Shown in pieces: positions 11,301 through 23,529 of a stretch of DNA of 64,000 nucleotides (the first letter of the stretch is position 1; every line of letters begins with the position of its first letter). The notes under the pieces were generated by a model. The model was not told where the DNA came from. It made no database searches and was given only the letters and a program-made list of their open reading frames with translations. Source of the DNA: Amoebidium appalachense (Eukaryota; Ichthyosporea). Where the stretch lies: contig CAVNZM010000015.1 in the NCBI GenBank assembly GCA_963693365.1, positions 5,766,001-5,830,000 of the forward strand, read 5' to 3'. A program made the translations under genes and the position numbers.

Positions 11301-13200
11301 GTTAGAGGGTTGGAACTATAGGAGAGAAACCAAAGGACTACAACAAAACGTCCCAAAATGAGAAACCCGAAATCAAGCAATTTAAGGCGTGCAGGCAGAA
11401 GACACCTTGGGGGGGGGGGGGGGGGGGGGGGGGGATCGAGAACGGAAGAAGAGGAACACAAGAAAGAACCAGGACATGCTCTAGTTTCCAAGCGTGTGTG
11501 TCTGTATGTCTCTGCCTGCAAGAATAACTGTAGGTAACAGACAGTATGTATGTATGCATGTATGTCTGTGCAGGCACGTGCATGTGTATCTGTGCAGGCA
11601 CATCCATGTGTGTTTATGCAGGCACACACATTCATGTCCGTGTGTACAGGCACACACATTCATGTCCGTGTGTACAGGCACACACATTCATGTCCGTGTG
11701 CACAGGCACATGCATGTGGTGTCTGTGTAGGCATATGCATGCAATTGTCGCCATTGTCTGTGCAGGCACGTGCATGCATGTGTGTATGTGTGGCAAGCAC
11801 ATGTATGCATGCATGTGTGTATGTGTTGCAAGCACATGTATGCATGCATGTGTGTATGTGTTGCAAGCACATGTATACATGCATGTGTGTATGTGTGGCA
11901 AGCACATGTATGCATGCATGTGTGTATGTGTTGCAAGCACATGTATGCATGCATGTGTGTATGTGTGGCAAGCACATGTATGCATGCATGCGTGTATGTG
12001 TTGCAAGCACATGTATGCATGCATGCGTGTATGTGTGGCAAGCACATGTATGCATGCATGCGTGTATGTGTGGCAAGCACATGTATGCATGCATGCGTGT
12101 ATGTGTGGCAAGCACATGTATGCATGCATGCGTGTATGTGTGGCAAGCACATGTATGCATGCATTCGTGTATGTGTGGCAAGCACATGTATGCATGCATG
12201 CGTGTATGTGTGGCAAGCACATGTATGCATGCATGCGTGTATGTGTGGCAAGCACATGTATGCATGCATGCGTGTATGTGTGGCAAGCACATGTATGCAT
12301 GCATGCGTGTATGTGTGGCAAGCACATGTATGCATGCATTCGTGTATGTGTGGCAAGCACATGTATGCATGCATGCGTGTATGTGTGGCAAGCACATGTA
12401 TGCATGCATGCGTGTATGTGTTGCAAGCACATGTATGCATGCATGCGTGTATGTGTGGCAAGCACATGTATGCATGCATGCGTGTATGTGTGGCAAGCAC
12501 ATGTATGCATGCATGTGTGTATGTGTGGCAAGCACATGTATGCATGCATGCGTGTATGTGTGGCAAGCACATGCATGCATACATGTGTGTATGTGTTGCA
12601 AGCACATGTATGCATGCATGTGTGTATGTGTTGCAAGCACATGTATGCATGCATGTGCTTGCACATACACGTGCACATGCACGCGGGCACCCACCTGTAT
12701 GCTGGGCACAGTGACGCCTAGCAGTGCCCTGAGCCCCGTCATGACACAGATAGCAATGGGGGCACCAAAGTCACTCAGCAGTGTCCTGATCATGGGCCGT
12801 AGCAGCAGACTGCGCCTCCAGCCCACCAGCCACATGCACAGCAGGCACGTGCCTAGTGCAAGGAGTAGGTTGCACAGGAACACCTGCCCAGAAAGGTTAG
12901 AGGGCCAATCAAACATGGGCCACACCACAACCACTGACATGTTAACTATTCTATATGCTGTCCTACACATAAGGATAAAGCCCACTATATACCAGCCGAC
13001 CCACTACTAAATATCATCCCCAATACTTCCCCACACACTACCACATACACTATTGTTATTTCACCCCAGTCGATACCTATCAACCATCCTATAAATTATC
13101 CCACCCATTTGATATAAACTACTTGATATGCTACCACAGCCAATACGACGTACACCATACAATATATCACCCAAATCCTGTGTTGAGGACAATGCTCTGC

Positions 13201-13234
<34 letters not shown>

Positions 13235-14049
13235 TTTCCCCCTCCTCCTCCTCCCCCCCCCCTCCCCATCCCTCTTGGTTTGGCCCCTTTCCCCTCCCCC
13301 CACTCCCCCCCTTTCGTGATTTGTCCCCCCCCCCCCTCCCCCCCCCCCCCTCCCTCCCCTCCCCCCTCCCCCGGCGCTTGTTTTGCCCCCAAAACACACA
13401 CCCGTATACAAACAGGGGCAAAGAAGCAGGCCCCTACCTCCATTGTGTCGTTCATCCTGCTCTCCACAAGCGGCTTCATAAACTCCCCAATGAAGATACA
13501 GCTGATCAGCAGCGCAAATATCTCCTCTGTGGCTCAGTGTAAGTACATGTACACCATGCAAATATATCATGTAAGTCCACACACATACACCATGCAAATA
13601 TATCATGTAAGTCCACACACATACACCATGCAAATATATCATGTAAGTCCACACACATACATCATGCAAATATATCACGTAAGCCCACATACACCATGCA
13701 AACACAAAAGAAAAAAATCCCTAGTAAGTCCACACACACACACCATGCCACATACCCTACAACGGCCCACAGGCACAAAACGAAAAGCGCCAATCATGCT
13801 AATCAGTTGTAAACGGAGAGGAGGAGGGAGGAGGGATTAGTGTCCACATTAAGGGTGCAACATTGGAGATTGTGGGTCTTGAGGGCACGGGCCCATCACC
13901 CGCTTAAGGTATTTGTCTCAGTTCATGCGTAAGAGCGTGGCCTCTCTTTTTCTCCTTTCCCTTCCCCCCCGCCTTGCCTTTCTCTATATGTGTGTGTGGG
14001 TGCGCATGTGGCGTATGTGTGTGTGCATGTGTGTATGTTTCTTCTCTCA

Positions 14050-14081
<32 letters not shown>

Positions 14082-16472
14082 CCCCCCCTCTCTCTCTCTT
14101 CTCTCTCTGTGTGTGTGTGTGTGTGTGTGTTTGTGTGTCTGCGCGCGCGCGCACGCGCACGTGTGCATGTTGTGCGCATGTGTGTATGTATATGTATATG
14201 TGTATATGTCTCTCTCTCCATTTCTGCGTGCGTGCATATCTATGTGTCTGTGTGTGTGCATGCGCAAACGCGCACACGCGCGCGCCTGTGTGTGTATGAG
14301 TGATGGAGTGAGTGAGTGAGTGAGTGAGCGAGTGAGTGAGTGGGTCAGTGAGTGAGTTATTGAGTAAGTGAGAGAGAGAGTGTGTGTTTGTATATGCATG
14401 TGCATAGGGGCAGGCAGAACATGCACATACCCGTGAATGTATCGACATACTGCACCACAGCATTGGCCTCCAACCCCACCATGGCCAGCAGAATCAGTGC
14501 CGTCCACAGACCCACCCACCCATAAAAGGGCAAGAAAGGAATGCCCAGGGCCGCAGTCCACTGGTGCAGCACGGAATTGTAGACCGTCAGTGGGCCAGTC
14601 GTCATGATCACCGTAAGGGGCTGGCCGCTGCAAATTGCAAAGACCCCCCCACACAGGGCCTGGCCCAGCATGGTCTCCACAACACCAATTGACCCCCCCG
14701 TGCTGCCCTCATCCTGTAAATTCCTTGTTACCTTCTGCTACAATGTCAACCCCCCCCCCCCCCCCCCCCCCCCCCCCGCCCTCCCGCCCGCTCCGTCCCT
14801 CCACACCCCCACCCACCCAAGCCCTCGTGAAATGCATTTGTCATAGTGTCTATTTAGCATTCCTCCTGAACTCTTCTCTGCCAGCCCAGCCCAACCCCAC
14901 ACCCCACCCCGTGCATGCGGCACACAAGCAGCACCCACCCCAGCAACCTCCCCCTTCCCCCCTCTCTCCCCCCTCCCTCCCTCCCTCTCCCCTCCCTCTC
15001 CCCCCCCCCTCCCCTCAATTTACCCCACACACCATTGCCACCCCACGCACCATTGTGTTCATGTTGTTGAGTGCGCCAAATGCCACACTGGGCAGCATGA
15101 TGGCGCAGTAGAGCCATGCCACTGTGGCCACATACTTGGCCACACTGGTGGGGTCTAGGGGCACGATGCCCTCCAGCCAGTCACTGGCATACCACCTGGC
15201 CCGGTGTTTGATGTCTCTGACTAGCCCTCCAAAGAGCCTGCGGGGGAGATGGGGGGGGGGGGGGGGAAGGCGGATTAATAATGGCAGAGACACATTGGCC
15301 AAACAGACCAGCTACACCCCCCTGCCCTCCCCTCCCTCCCCTCCCCTCCTCCCCCTCCCACTTCCGTGCACAGCCAGTTGGGTCTGGCCACAGTCCTGTG
15401 CAGGCAACACACGTAGCCATATCACAACCAACCATAATAGGACAATACCCCCCCTCCCTCCCCCCCCTCTCACTTCCCTGGGTCCTTGCCATATACATAC
15501 ACCCCCCCTCCTCACCCCCCCCCCCCCCCCCCCCCCCCCACCCTCTCTCTCTCTTGCCCACCTCCCCCCCTGCCCCTCCCCCCCTCTCTTTCCGTGCAGG
15601 CTGAACACCCACACTAATGCCACCACGCCCTTCAGTCCACCAAACTGCCATACCACCAAGACCCCCTCCCCCTTTCCTTCTTCCCCCCCCCCTCCCCCCC
15701 CCCCCCCCCCCCCCCCCCCACACACACCCACCCTTGACCCACCCACCTTACCCTCCCTCCACCCCCCTCACCTGCCTGTGCGCTCGAATGGGCTGTGCCC
15801 CTGCACTGTAGGTTCACTGTGGGCCTCAGCCACGTGCCTGCACACAGTCACACTCACAGCCTCCCTCAGGCTGCATGGTGTGTGTGCGTGCAGGGCTGCA
15901 GACACAAACTGGGGGTCTGATAGGAGGGCTGCATAGCATCGTGCCACATACAGGGGGGTGTGCTGGGGGGATGTCTCCTTCCCTGGCCCCAGCACCACCG
16001 CCACAAACCTCGTGAGGTAGCCCTGTGCGCCCATGTTGCTGCTATGCGCTAGGCGGCACATGGCCACACAGCCACTCTGCAGGCCAGCCACAGTGCCAAA
16101 GGCCACAACATAGCCTGGGCCCTGGAGGGTCTGGCCCCAGTGTAGATGGCCGGGTGGGGGGTTTGGGGGTAGCTTGTCCCTGCGCCATACATTGTTAGAA
16201 GGTAAAATAGAGGGGGAGGGGGAGGAGGGGAGGGGGGAGGGGGGGGGGATTGAAGGAACCAGGACAGAGGGGAAAGTTCCAAGATGCGGGGAGGAATGGT
16301 TGGGTGGTGTGGGAGGGTACAGAGGGAGTGGGGAAGGGGGGAATCGCGGTATTGGGTGACTTAAATGAGGAATGCTCCCCAATGGGTGGGTGCATGTGTG
16401 GTAATGGTGTTGATGGTTTCTTTCTTTCTTTTCCTCTCTCTCCTTTTTTCTTTCCATCCTTTTTTTTTTAAA

Positions 16473-16518
<46 letters not shown>

Positions 16519-17110
16519 TGGGGGGTGTGTGGAAGGAGGGCGGGAGGGGGGTGATGGTACGGGAACGGCCTAGGTGGGTGGGTGGTTGGATGGGCGAGTG
16601 GGTGGATGGGTGGTGGTGGTTGGGGCGGGGAGGGGGGAGAGAGGGGAGGGGGAGCCTTGCACGCAGGCAGGAAAAGGGGCACGTGCCGCAGGTATGTTGT
16701 ACTGAAGGCACTGGCGGTTGAACCAAACAGAAAAAAAATCATGCTTGTTGTTGTGAATGTGGGGTAGGTGTGAGCTTGGTGTATTTTAGTGTATATGTAT
16801 ATAATATCCGAAGGTGTACAAGTTTATGTTGTGCTGTGTGGTGTCTGTGTGCGGAAGTGTGTGTGTGTGTAGTTAGTTAGTTAGTGTGTGTATGTGTGTG
16901 TCTGTGTATGTGTGTATCCGTGTGCCTGCGCGTGTGTGTGCGTGTGTACAAGTCTGTCCGCGCGCTCCACATGTGTGTGTGCTTGCAAGCCTGTTATTCT
17001 CTCCGCACCACTTGTGTGTGCGTGTGCGTGTGCGTGTGCATGTGCGTGTACGTGTGTGTGTGTGTGTTTGTGATTTGAGTGAGTGAGTGAGTGAGTGAGT
17101 GAGTGAGTGA

Positions 17111-17146
<36 letters not shown>

Positions 17147-17375
17147 CTTGAAGGTGTGTCTATGTGTGATGTTATGCTGACACGGGGCTCCAGCCAAGTG
17201 CTGTTGGGCAGCACGAAGGACGGCCGGGGGGTGAGCACTGGCTGGCTGTGCAGCAGAGCACTGGTAGCTGCAGCCAAAAGTCCCTCCGGAAGCTGCCCAG
17301 CCACCACCAAGCCACGGAGGAGCGCTGAAACCACCGTGGAAGGGGTGGAGTGGCATAGGTCCAGGAGCACCACAG

Positions 17376-17448
<73 letters not shown>

Positions 17449-17564
17449 ATGTATGTGTGTGTGCATGTGTGTGTTTGTGTGTATGTAAGTGTGTGTGTCT
17501 GTGAGGGTGTCTGTGTTCTGTGTGTACTGTACGCGTGTGTGTGTATGCACGCGCGGTGTGTGGG

Positions 17565-17606
<42 letters not shown>

Positions 17607-18263
17607 TGTGTGTGTGTGTGTGTTTGTGCATGTGTGCGTACCCAAGCCCACGTGGGGTGAGTGCCAGCTTGCAATATGTATGTGTATGTGCTGCGTGTGT
17701 CATGGTGTGTGTGTGTGTCCGTATGTGGTTGAGTGCGTGTGTGCATGTGTGTCTCAGGCAGAGTGTGCGTGCGGTGGTGTTAGCCACTGTCCGCGTGTAT
17801 AGTGCTTGTGTGGGAATGTGCATGGGTGCTCTTGGCGAGAACGGTTAGTGCTTCAGCCCGGTTGGGCAAAGAAGGGGAGGTCTTAGCCATATGTTCAGTT
17901 TTTTAGGTCAATGGCAGGGCCCAAGAGAAGGAAAGCACAAGGTCACCTCGACAGGGTTTAAGAAAGTACCGTGGCCACAGTGCACACAGTTCGCACCACA
18001 CCATGCTACTCCTACTCCCCCCTCCCCTACCTCCCCCCCCTCCCCACCTCCCTCCCCCCTCCCCCGCCCTGATAAACACACACAAGCATGCACACAATGC
18101 CCACACGCACACTCCACACCCTCGTGCCGTACCTGTCGCAGTCTGCAAATGCATCCAGGTGTCTGCGTGCGTGCAGGTCTGTGCCCACGTGCACGGCCGC
18201 CAGGCCATCGACCTCCACAAACAGCGGCCGGCCCATTGCGACACGGACTCCAGGCTGGCGCAA
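8398..18263 (-). CDS. SLC4-family anion (bicarbonate/borate-type) transporter, start unresolved
   Basis: Multi-exon gene for a band 3-like membrane transporter. Exons in transcript order, given as plus-strand positions: about 18133-18245, 17147-17385, 15772-16160, 15051-15237, 14431-14713, 13438-13526, 12695-12883, 10760-10943, 10338-10471, 9640-9838, 9051-9158 and 8398-8556 (TAG). The first three encode the cytoplasmic domain (GRPLFVEVDGL; VVLLDL with VVAGQLPEGLL; YLTRFVAVVLGPGKET). The membrane part starts LFGGLVRDIKHRARWY and carries FAICSGQPLTVIMTTGPL, FLPFYGWVGLWT, EEIFALLISCIFIGEF, DFGAPIAICVM, FVLDQNISSML, RKG-GYDLDLF, ETRWTGLVTHILIGL and RWVHVYTAIQLVLLIVLWFVK-like helices, in the order known for SLC4. 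The true start codon lies upstream of 18263 and was not found. Substrate (HCO3-, Cl- or borate) cannot be told from sequence. The acceptor at about 17385 runs into a (CA)n tract and has no clear AG. Confidence 0.9.
10143..10290 (-). repeat. 27-bp tandem repeat in an SLC4 intron
   Basis: About five copies of AAGTGCACGTGCATGCATGC plus a seven-base tail lie just beyond the 10338 donor on the gene strand. The core shares TGCATGCA with other intronic arrays in this window. Confidence 0.85.
11765..12656 (-). repeat. 35-bp intronic minisatellite, about 25 copies
   Basis: The unit contains GCAAGCACATGTATGCATGC followed by RTGTGTATGTGTK and is very regular (mostly T/C and G/T variants). It fills the SLC4 intron between exons 12695-12883 and 10760-10943. 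The long frames seen on both strands come from the 35-bp period (105 nt, 35 residues per super-repeat) and are not genes. At 11546-11764 a less regular GTGCAGGCAC repeat precedes it. Confidence 0.95.
13530..13700 (-). repeat. About 36-bp tandem repeat upstream of an SLC4 exon
   Basis: Four to five copies of GTAAGTCCACACACATACAC plus CATGCAAATATATCAT lie directly upstream, on the gene strand, of the exon 13438-13526. They sit in the intron between that exon and 14431-14713. Confidence 0.85.
14040..14400. repeat. (CT)n, (GT)n, (CG)n and (GAGT)n simple repeats
   Basis: Low-complexity tracts lie in the SLC4 intron next to the exon 14431-14713. CT, TG, GCGC and GAGT runs follow each other. They contain no gene. 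Confidence 0.9.
16400..17146. repeat. SLC4 intron of T, G and GT/GAGT repeats
   Basis: T-rich DNA passes into a G run of about 30 (16487-16517), then GGGTGG repeats, GT-rich sequence and a (GAGT)n block (17077-17115) followed by (GT)n. I see no gene other than the SLC4 intron. Confidence 0.8.
17386..17640. repeat. (GT)n microsatellites flanking an SLC4 exon
   Basis: Two GT runs (17386-17448 and 17566-17600) lie against the upstream end of the exon 17147-17385. On the gene strand the exon appears to emerge directly from the (CA)n tract. Confidence 0.9.
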
Positions 18264-18949
18264 ACGTCAGAAAAGGGGTTGCGTGGTGTGTCTCGGGTGT
18301 TTCTGTGTGCTCAGTGCTATGGAGGGAGGCAAAGCTAGGCCATGGCTAGGCAACTAGACGCCAGGTCTAGAGTCCAGTGCTGGGCCGCATGTCGACAAAA
18401 CGGCCCTCGCCACGGTGTTTGCACTGAGTCAGCAGCCCAGTGAAATCACGTAATCGTCTGCACGTGCTGCTGAGCCACTCGAGACTCCGTAGACAACAGC
18501 AAGGGGTGCCCAAAGGCAATTTCGGTTATTTTTGAATAATTATGGGCCAAGACCAGCTTCTAGGGAATGCGGATACTCTAATAAATTTAGTTATATGATA
18601 TAAATTATCTATATTTAGCGCATACGAAGCGAACAACCGTTTGTGGCAAGATTCTTTCAGACTCAGATGAGTCAGATTCGCAGCGAAATTACATGGACGG
18701 GACTGAAGTCCGGTGCGGGGGGGATGACCTCCAGGCAGGTGCAGTTGTTTTCCTGCAGGCTGCAAGGAGCTGGTGAGCTACCTCTCTCCATCATGGTTCT
18801 GTCTTCGCGTCCTTTACCCGCCGGGGCGTGCGGATGGTACTCTGATGGCCGCGAGGCTTCTCGTTTAGGGGGTTGGCGGCCTTCTGGGTTATCGACGACA
18901 CCCTTTTTCTATGATGGGGGGCACAACTAAGTTTTCTCCAACTCTACGT
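18264..18949. other. Region upstream of SLC4 with no supported gene
   Basis: This stretch should hold the first SLC4 exon and promoter, but I could not place a start codon, TATA box or splice site with confidence. Short open frames at 18526-18930 on both strands match nothing I recognise. Confidence 0.5.
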
Positions 18950-20480
18950 TTTCTCCTTGGGGTGCACCTGCGGCTTGGTTGACGTCTCCTCCGCGGCGCT
19001 CTGCTATTAAATCATATACATTATGTTCTACTAGGGAGAGACCAGTCCCTTGCCCGCCTTCCTCTTCTACACGTGCTTTCTTGAACTTGGCCCGATTAGC
19101 CTCAATCTCTGCCTGCGGGTTCCCTTCTTAAAATTGGGGTCGTACTTGGGGCAAATTGGCGACCCCCCAAAGTGCCCCTTCTGCATGCAGGAGTGGCATT
19201 CGAATTTGAGGGCCGGGCACGTCTTGCCTTCGGCGTGGCTGCCGTACTTGCACCCATGGTTGCAGGGGGTGGTGCCCATGTGCGAAAAAATAGACGGCTT
19301 CTCGGTGGCACCAGATCCACCACCGGGTTGCGGTTTTGTGGGGGGTTTCTGACGTTAGAATGGTGGATGGGTTTCGTGTGTGCCTGTCTCTTTCTTTTTC
19401 TGAGAGATAGGCAACAACTCCAGACAGGGTCAATTATTCTTCTTTTCGTGTTTGTCTGAGTTGACATTTGCGAAATTCTTGTTCGTCTTCCCCACCCAAT
19501 CGGTGAGACAAATCCAAAATTTGGTGTGCCTCAGACTTAAGGGGGTACACACGTGCCCACAAACGCGCATGCCTGCTTGCAAATTCGGCCACCCTTTGCT
19601 TGCCTTGTTTGAGTGCATTTAATTCGGCACTGAGTGCCTCTTGCACACGCTGGTCGTGAAATTTCGTAACTAGTGCATGTGCAAATGCATCAAACGTGAG
19701 TTCTCCCTGTGTCCTGGTAAAATTCGTGTACCACCGTCACGGGCGGGGGAAGCAAGAGGAAAGCACTGCACCGCCCAGCGAACAGCAAGTGTGGGGGGGA
19801 CCCCTGCAATGCAAAACATCTGCTGGGAAAATTCGTGCAGCCATTCAATCACCGTGCATTTATCCTGCAGGTCACCCTTGTATTCTGGTAGTTGCAATGC
19901 AGCCAAGATGGGGCCGTATTCGGATGCATATGCAACTGGCGGAGAGGGTGCAACCACAGTTTTTCGTGCTCTGCAAAGTGCTTGTTCAATATAGACCCAG
20001 CCTTACCTCCTGAGCCTGTGCTGACATCAGAGCCTCTCGGGCGACTTGGCGTGCCTGCCAGTCCACCTGCAGGCGCCAGAGGGGATCCTGCAAGGGGGAT
20101 TTCGTTAAATACGGGTGCAAAGTTTAGGCTGGTCGAAGTGATCTTCTTCATGCACTTTCGCAGTCATGTGTTCGTTTTCGTTTGTGGGTGTGTCTTCGTA
20201 ACTTTGTTCGTGTTCTTCTTCATTTTCAGCATCAGAATCAGTGTAGCTGAGTGTGCGCGCAAGCACATCCTTATATGTAAATTTTGTGGGGGGTGCGGGA
20301 GGTGCAATTACCTTGGGATCGGTGCACCCAGGTGGGACCGGGGACAAAGGCTTCTTGCCTGTGGTGGGTGGGGGAGGACGGGGGGTGGTGGGCACCTTCG
20401 TATTTTTCACACGTGCCTCAACCACCACTGTGCTTCCCGCTCCAACTCAGACCATTTCGCGGACGTGCACAACATTCTAG
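18950..20480 (-). pseudogene. Gypsy-type gag fragment (retrotransposon remnant)
   Basis: Broken frames read in order from 20428 down to about 19067. They give a Pro-rich N-terminus with an acidic patch, a capsid-like segment (LQLPEYKGD, VIEWLHEFSQQMF), a charged segment (SAELNALKQGKQRVAEFASR) and a zinc knuckle CHSCMQKGHF followed by Cys. This is the usual order of a Ty3/gypsy Gag. At least two frame changes separate the blocks, and no protease, RT or integrase follows. It looks like a decayed gag-only remnant. Confidence 0.65.
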
Positions 20481-20499
20481 ACAGTGTGGTGTCTTCCAT

Positions 20500-22160
20500 C
20501 TGCGAAATCTCACTGTAATGTGAGATTCTGGAACTGCGCGGTCGCCAATGTAAACAGTTGAACTAGTTGGGATAAGGCAGAGAACAACTGAATCAGAATA
20601 AAGACAGAGAACGGGTAGTAAGGCACACGCGGCCAGGTTACTATTTAATGTGCTCATTCAGAGTGATCCCCGTACTGGGACGGCTTGTTTATATAGCCCC
20701 CAGGTTCCGGATCATCTGGATGGGTGGCATTGATGCCTTCGTGACTTCTGACCAGTCAGAATGTCGTATCTACAAACAGAGTGTATACAAACTACTCTAA
20801 CTATCTGCACGCTTAAAGGGGCTTGAAACCGTGTATACGTATAAACTTTTCTTTGAGTTGGGTGGGAAGCGAGTTTTTTTGTGTTCTCAGAAGAACTTCG
20901 AAAAGCCCGCGACCCCGCGAGACACTTCACAGACACCCGGCCCACTGGCCAGACAAATACCACAGTGACATTCAGCCAATCACAACACTCCCTCCCCACA
21001 GACTACACGCACTCCACACCATTGGCTACCGCCACAGACACCCCTACAGCACTACAACACGTACACACGTTTACTCACAATACATATAAGCATACACACA
21101 CGCGAGCAGGCAACATGGGTCTCGCCAAGCACACAGCAAGAAGCAATACAACATTTAACATGGAGAGTACGCAGAGGCATGGTGCATGCACGCGCGCACC
21201 TTTAACAATCAGCCGCCGCCGCATCAGGTTCTCCCCATACCACTGATTAATCTCCTCATACCCACTTAGACCCCGGCATCACTATGCAAGAAAACCCCCG
21301 AAATTCACTCACCAAAACACAAAATATAGAAACAAACTAATACGAATCAGCTCAGCACATGACAACTCCCCCCTCGCACAGAAAATAACTGAGTTCCACC
21401 TCAGTAAAAACTACCTAAAAACAAAATAAAGTTATGTGCTGAGCGACTACAACTACCGCTACCCATGCAGGAAGCAACATTTAACATATAACATAAAACA
21501 TATACATGCATCCACACACCACCTCACCATGGTTAATACCCAACCCAACCCCAAAACAAGGATAATTATGAACCGCCACTGACGTTGCCCTGTAGATGCA
21601 CCTCTGCCCCCGTCCACAATCTGCACCCAAAACCCCATGCCCCTGGCACAATGTTATATCGAGTGGAACATAGCAACAGACATGATAACAGACAGTCACC
21701 ATCCATACAACCACACTCGGCATGCCCCATCCACAGAGAATTCCTAGCAAAACTAACATGCCACTGACGAACACCTCCAGACTCATGTGGCGTACACCTC
21801 CAGACTCTCTTGCTGGCCATTCCTCTACCCGACAAAGACTCCTACTACGTAGGTCCCGGTGGTTTGGGAATGCCTCTGCCCCAACCGTGCCCTACCCAGC
21901 GGTGTGTCTAAGGCCTACTGCTGCACTGGGCACCACAACACTACTCAACAACACTACGGGCAGCCACTCCAAAGGGCCTCAACACCAGGCCCAGGGCAGC
22001 CACTCCAAGGGGCCTCAGCACCAGGCCCTTTGACGACGGGGGTTCACAACAGTGGGGGCCTGCCACTGCCATGCCATGTAGTACACCTCGACCCCCCCCC
22101 AGCCCCCTCGTCAGAGGGCCGAGCTCCCAGACAGCAGCAGGACTTTCTATTCCACTGACC
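20500..22160. other. Probable retrotransposon flank or LTR debris, no gene seen
   Basis: No frame here resembles a protein I know. A motif around GAATCAGCTCAGCACATGAC occurs near 21344 and again near 22983, and a related inverted copy (GTTATGTGCTGAGC) is at 21434. They bracket the gag fragment at 22300-22964, so this may be part of a degenerate LTR or terminal repeat. Confidence 0.35.
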
Positions 22161-22299
22161 CTAACCACACACGTCGCCAACACAGGACTCATACACACGT
22201 CGAAAACGCCAGGCACCAGTAGAAAACTCAGCGAAAAAAAACACCACACAACTCCCATACAACAACAACTTGAACAACCCAAGAGACGGCCTACCCCCT

Positions 22300-22964
22300 A
22301 ATAAAACCTTCATACCAGCAACACGGTCACCGACGTCCCCCACGACGGGGCTGTTTACACCACGCGTATGTGTGCCCCCGCTCCTTGCAGTTGTCGCAGG
22401 TGCCTGGGAAAGAGTCCGGCGCCGGCTCTTGCTGAGTCCCGCCCGACGACGCCAGCCTGGCCCATCATCCCGTTGTGGCCGTGGCTGGTAGGGCTGGTAG
22501 CGCCGTGGGGAGGGTGACCACCGCCGGTCCCCTCTGAGGCCTCTGCCCTCCTCCCTCTCACGGTCCCGGTACCTGTCTCCTCTGTACCGGTCCCCCTCCT
22601 GGTCCTTCTCCTCCAGACGCTTGGTGAGCACAGCCACCTGCTTCAAGAGAGCAGTGAGTGTAGGCGTGTCCTGCCCAGCCCCATGCTTTACCTCCATGAC
22701 CTCAGCAGCATGCTTATCCCTCATGGCCAGCTTACTCTCAAACTGCGCTAAAAACCGCCTCTTCACCGCCCTCCACGCCAAGTCTACCTCATGCTGCTCT
22801 TCATGCTGAGCAAACAGCTCGCCAAACTGACTGCTATCTACAAACAGAGAGCGAGCAGCATGAAACTTTCCGCGAGCATCATTCTCCAACCCAGCAAGAA
22901 ACACAAGAGCACGAAAAGTTTCTTCGAACAGCTCAAAGTGGGTTCTAGCTTCGGTCACAGACAT
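22300..22964 (-). pseudogene. Second gypsy-type gag fragment, related to the gag at 35814
   Basis: Starts with ATG at 22964 on the minus strand. A helical capsid-like region (FLAGLENDARGKFHAARSLF, then AWRAVKRRFLAQFESKL) is followed by VMEVK, a LLKQVAVLTKRLEEK segment and an Arg/Asp-rich tail. The same order and spacing (EVMEVDKK, then LVKQVAELSQAVF) occur in the gypsy gag at 35814-37151, so the two are homologous. A partial zinc knuckle (CDNCKERGHI) appears in a shifted frame near 22380. No pol genes follow. Confidence 0.7.
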
Positions 22965-23529
22965 GGTGAGGAGGGGGTAAGTAAACGAATCAGCTCAGCA
23001 CATGACACAGAAATTGCGGTCGTCTTTATGTGTGGCACACAGTGCACCAATAACATGAAGCCAACTAAAAGGATAACTTTGTGGCAAATGATTGGTCAAC
23101 ACTTAAGCCCGTTTAGGTTTATACAACTGGGTCTGATTTCCCTATTGGTTCCGTTCGTTTAGCTACAGATGTTGCCTTCGCAGTGGATGAGACTTGCATT
23201 CCTATCCTAGCGGTTCTCGAATTCCTATTGGTTCGTACTGACTGCACGGCCACTGCATGTTGCCGGCGCCGCGGCTCAGTCGTGAGCCGCAGCCCGCGGC
23301 TGTCGCGTATGACTCGGATATTGATCTGATCATACGTACACAATACCTACGTGATCACTATGATATGTACAGTATATTCGTAATAGTAACATGGTGGCTG
23401 GGACAGACACTCGGGGGTCGGGGATGGGAGCCTGGAAGCCACGGATGGGTGCCGTGTTGAGGGGGGAGTCGGATGACACGGGGCTGGACGGGGTGGAGTG
23501 GAACTCCGGAGACCCAGGACGAACCGGGG
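22965..23529. other. Non-coding spacer between gag fragment and copia fragment
   Basis: Probably the 5' flank or LTR of the gag fragment at 22300-22964, since the GAATCAGCTCAGCACATGAC motif lies at about 22983. I see no gene. Confidence 0.4.

Noticed and set aside
11546-13010. Open frames of 314-486 codons on both strands with CVASTCMHACVYV-type repeats
   Set aside because: Product of the 35-bp minisatellite. The same DNA holds conserved SLC4 exons on the minus strand on either side.
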